DNA of 21,762 bases from Clostridia bacterium (GTDB lineage Bacteria > Bacillota > Clostridia > Christensenellales > CAG-917): the NCBI GenBank assembly GCA_017500745.1, contig JAFVYE010000125.1, positions 1 through 21,762 of the forward strand. The letters are read 5' to 3'. The translations under genes and the position numbers were made by a program. Under the pieces are notes generated by a model. The model was not told the DNA's origin and made no database searches. It saw nothing but the letters and a program-made list of their open reading frames with translations. Shown piece after piece: positions 21,236-21,762 of this stretch (within the stretch, counting starts at the first letter, position 1; every line of letters starts with the position of its first letter).

Positions 21236-21762
21236 ATGGAACTTATTTACGAACCTAAAAAGATAATTGACGTATCAAAAAGCCAAGCCATGTTCAAACG
21301 TGCTTTGAACTGCATCCCCGCAGGCATCTACGGCCACCTTGGACCTTCAGAAGGTTGTATGATCCCCGTCCAAAGCTATCCTCTCTTCTCATCACGTGCA
21401 GAGGGAGCACACCTCTATGACCTTGACGGCAACCGCATCATTGACGGCATGTGCGCATACGGTCCCAACTTCCTTGGCTACAACGATCCCGACGTTGACG
21501 CAGCAGCTGCAGCACAACGCAAAAAGGGCGACTGCACCACTCTCATCAGCGACATCACCGTTGAATTCGCAGAAGAAGTTTGCAACACCATTGAAATGGC
21601 AGACTGGGCATTCTTTGGCAAAAACGGCGGGGATATGACTCAATTTGCAGTCATGATTGCACGTGCATACACCCATCGCAAGAAGATCGTTCTCACAAAG
21701 GGCTACTATCACGGCGTTGCTCCTTGGATGCAAAAACTTGGATACAGCGGTGTCACCGAAGA
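21236..21762 (+). CDS. Class III PLP-dependent aminotransferase (GSA-aminomutase-like), N-terminal part
   Basis: The first 175 codons; the gene runs off the window. The start ATG 21236 follows GGAGAAAGGAGAAAATT. The peptide has the fold-type I class III N-terminus: AEGAHLYDLDGNRIIDGMCAYGPNFLGYNDPDV, then ADWAFFGKNGGDMTQFAVMIARAYTHRKKIVLTKGYYHG. The usual phosphate-binding N-S-G-T/S-E-A reads KNGGDMTQ, a change also met in some GSAM-like branches. The catalytic Lys lies beyond the window. It probably acts on an amino or oxo group of a small metabolite. It shares a transcript with the SCP2-like gene, which suggests an amphipathic or lipid substrate, but this is inference only. Confidence 0.8.
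   Translation, partial: MELIYEPKKIIDVSKSQAMFKRALNCIPAGIYGHLGPSEGCMIPVQSYPLFSSRAEGAHLYDLDGNRIIDGMCAYGPNFLGYNDPDVDAAAAAQRKKGDCTTLISDITVEFAEEVCNTIEMADWAFFGKNGGDMTQFAVMIARAYTHRKKIVLTKGYYHGVAPWMQKLGYSGVTE

Overview
The window reads as chromosomal DNA of an endospore-forming Bacillota, most likely a gut-type Clostridia. The evidence is a three-gene GerA/GerB/GerC germinant-receptor operon, a rpsF-ssb-rpsR operon, strong AGGAGG-type ribosome sites, sigma-A-like promoters and rho-independent terminators. No rRNA, tRNA, CRISPR array, prophage or transposase was seen. The species cannot be named from the sequence alone.

Layout. 1-1450: the tail of an antibiotic-biosynthesis-monooxygenase (ABM) domain protein and a membrane-anchored, Ca2+-dependent PI-PLC-like phosphodiesterase, both on the + strand with clear terminators. 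1460-9990, minus strand: a MacB-like fused ABC transporter, a GH78 alpha-L-rhamnosidase-like protein behind a promoter with a perfect operator-like palindrome, a half-size ABC exporter, and the rpsF-ssb-rpsR operon. 10111-12304, minus strand: a PepV-like M20 peptidase and a GtrA-family membrane protein. 12402-16209, + strand: the gerA-gerB-gerC operon, with the genes coupled by ATGA overlaps. 16526-21762, + strand: an alpha/beta-hydrolase-fold protein that appears to have lost its catalytic residues, signal peptidase I, a geranylgeranyl-reductase-like flavoprotein, a protein with two SCP2-like halves, and the start of a class III PLP aminotransferase.

The most notable signal is a family of dispersed imperfect palindromes of 119-126 bp. 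There are three full copies (1518-1641, 6880-6998, 8836-8961) and two fragments. In all three full copies one end is the TAA stop codon of a minus-strand gene (the MacB-like ABC gene, the ABC exporter and rpsR). The ends are inverted repeats of about 18 bp starting TAAAAACG. The two ends of a given copy tend to vary together, for example TATTGAG at both ends of one copy and TATTTGG at both ends of another. A central hairpin around GTACTT...GTAC is conserved. These elements stand where a terminator would be expected, and these three genes lack any other terminator. They look like a MITE-like or ERIC-like element that is tolerated at, or directed to, gene 3' ends and may work as a stop-codon and terminator cassette.

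Other points: two genes have a -10 box only 6-7 nt before the ATG and no Shine-Dalgarno site, which suggests leaderless mRNAs. GerC lacks the usual lipobox cysteine. The hydrolase-like protein has Gly in place of the nucleophile Ser.
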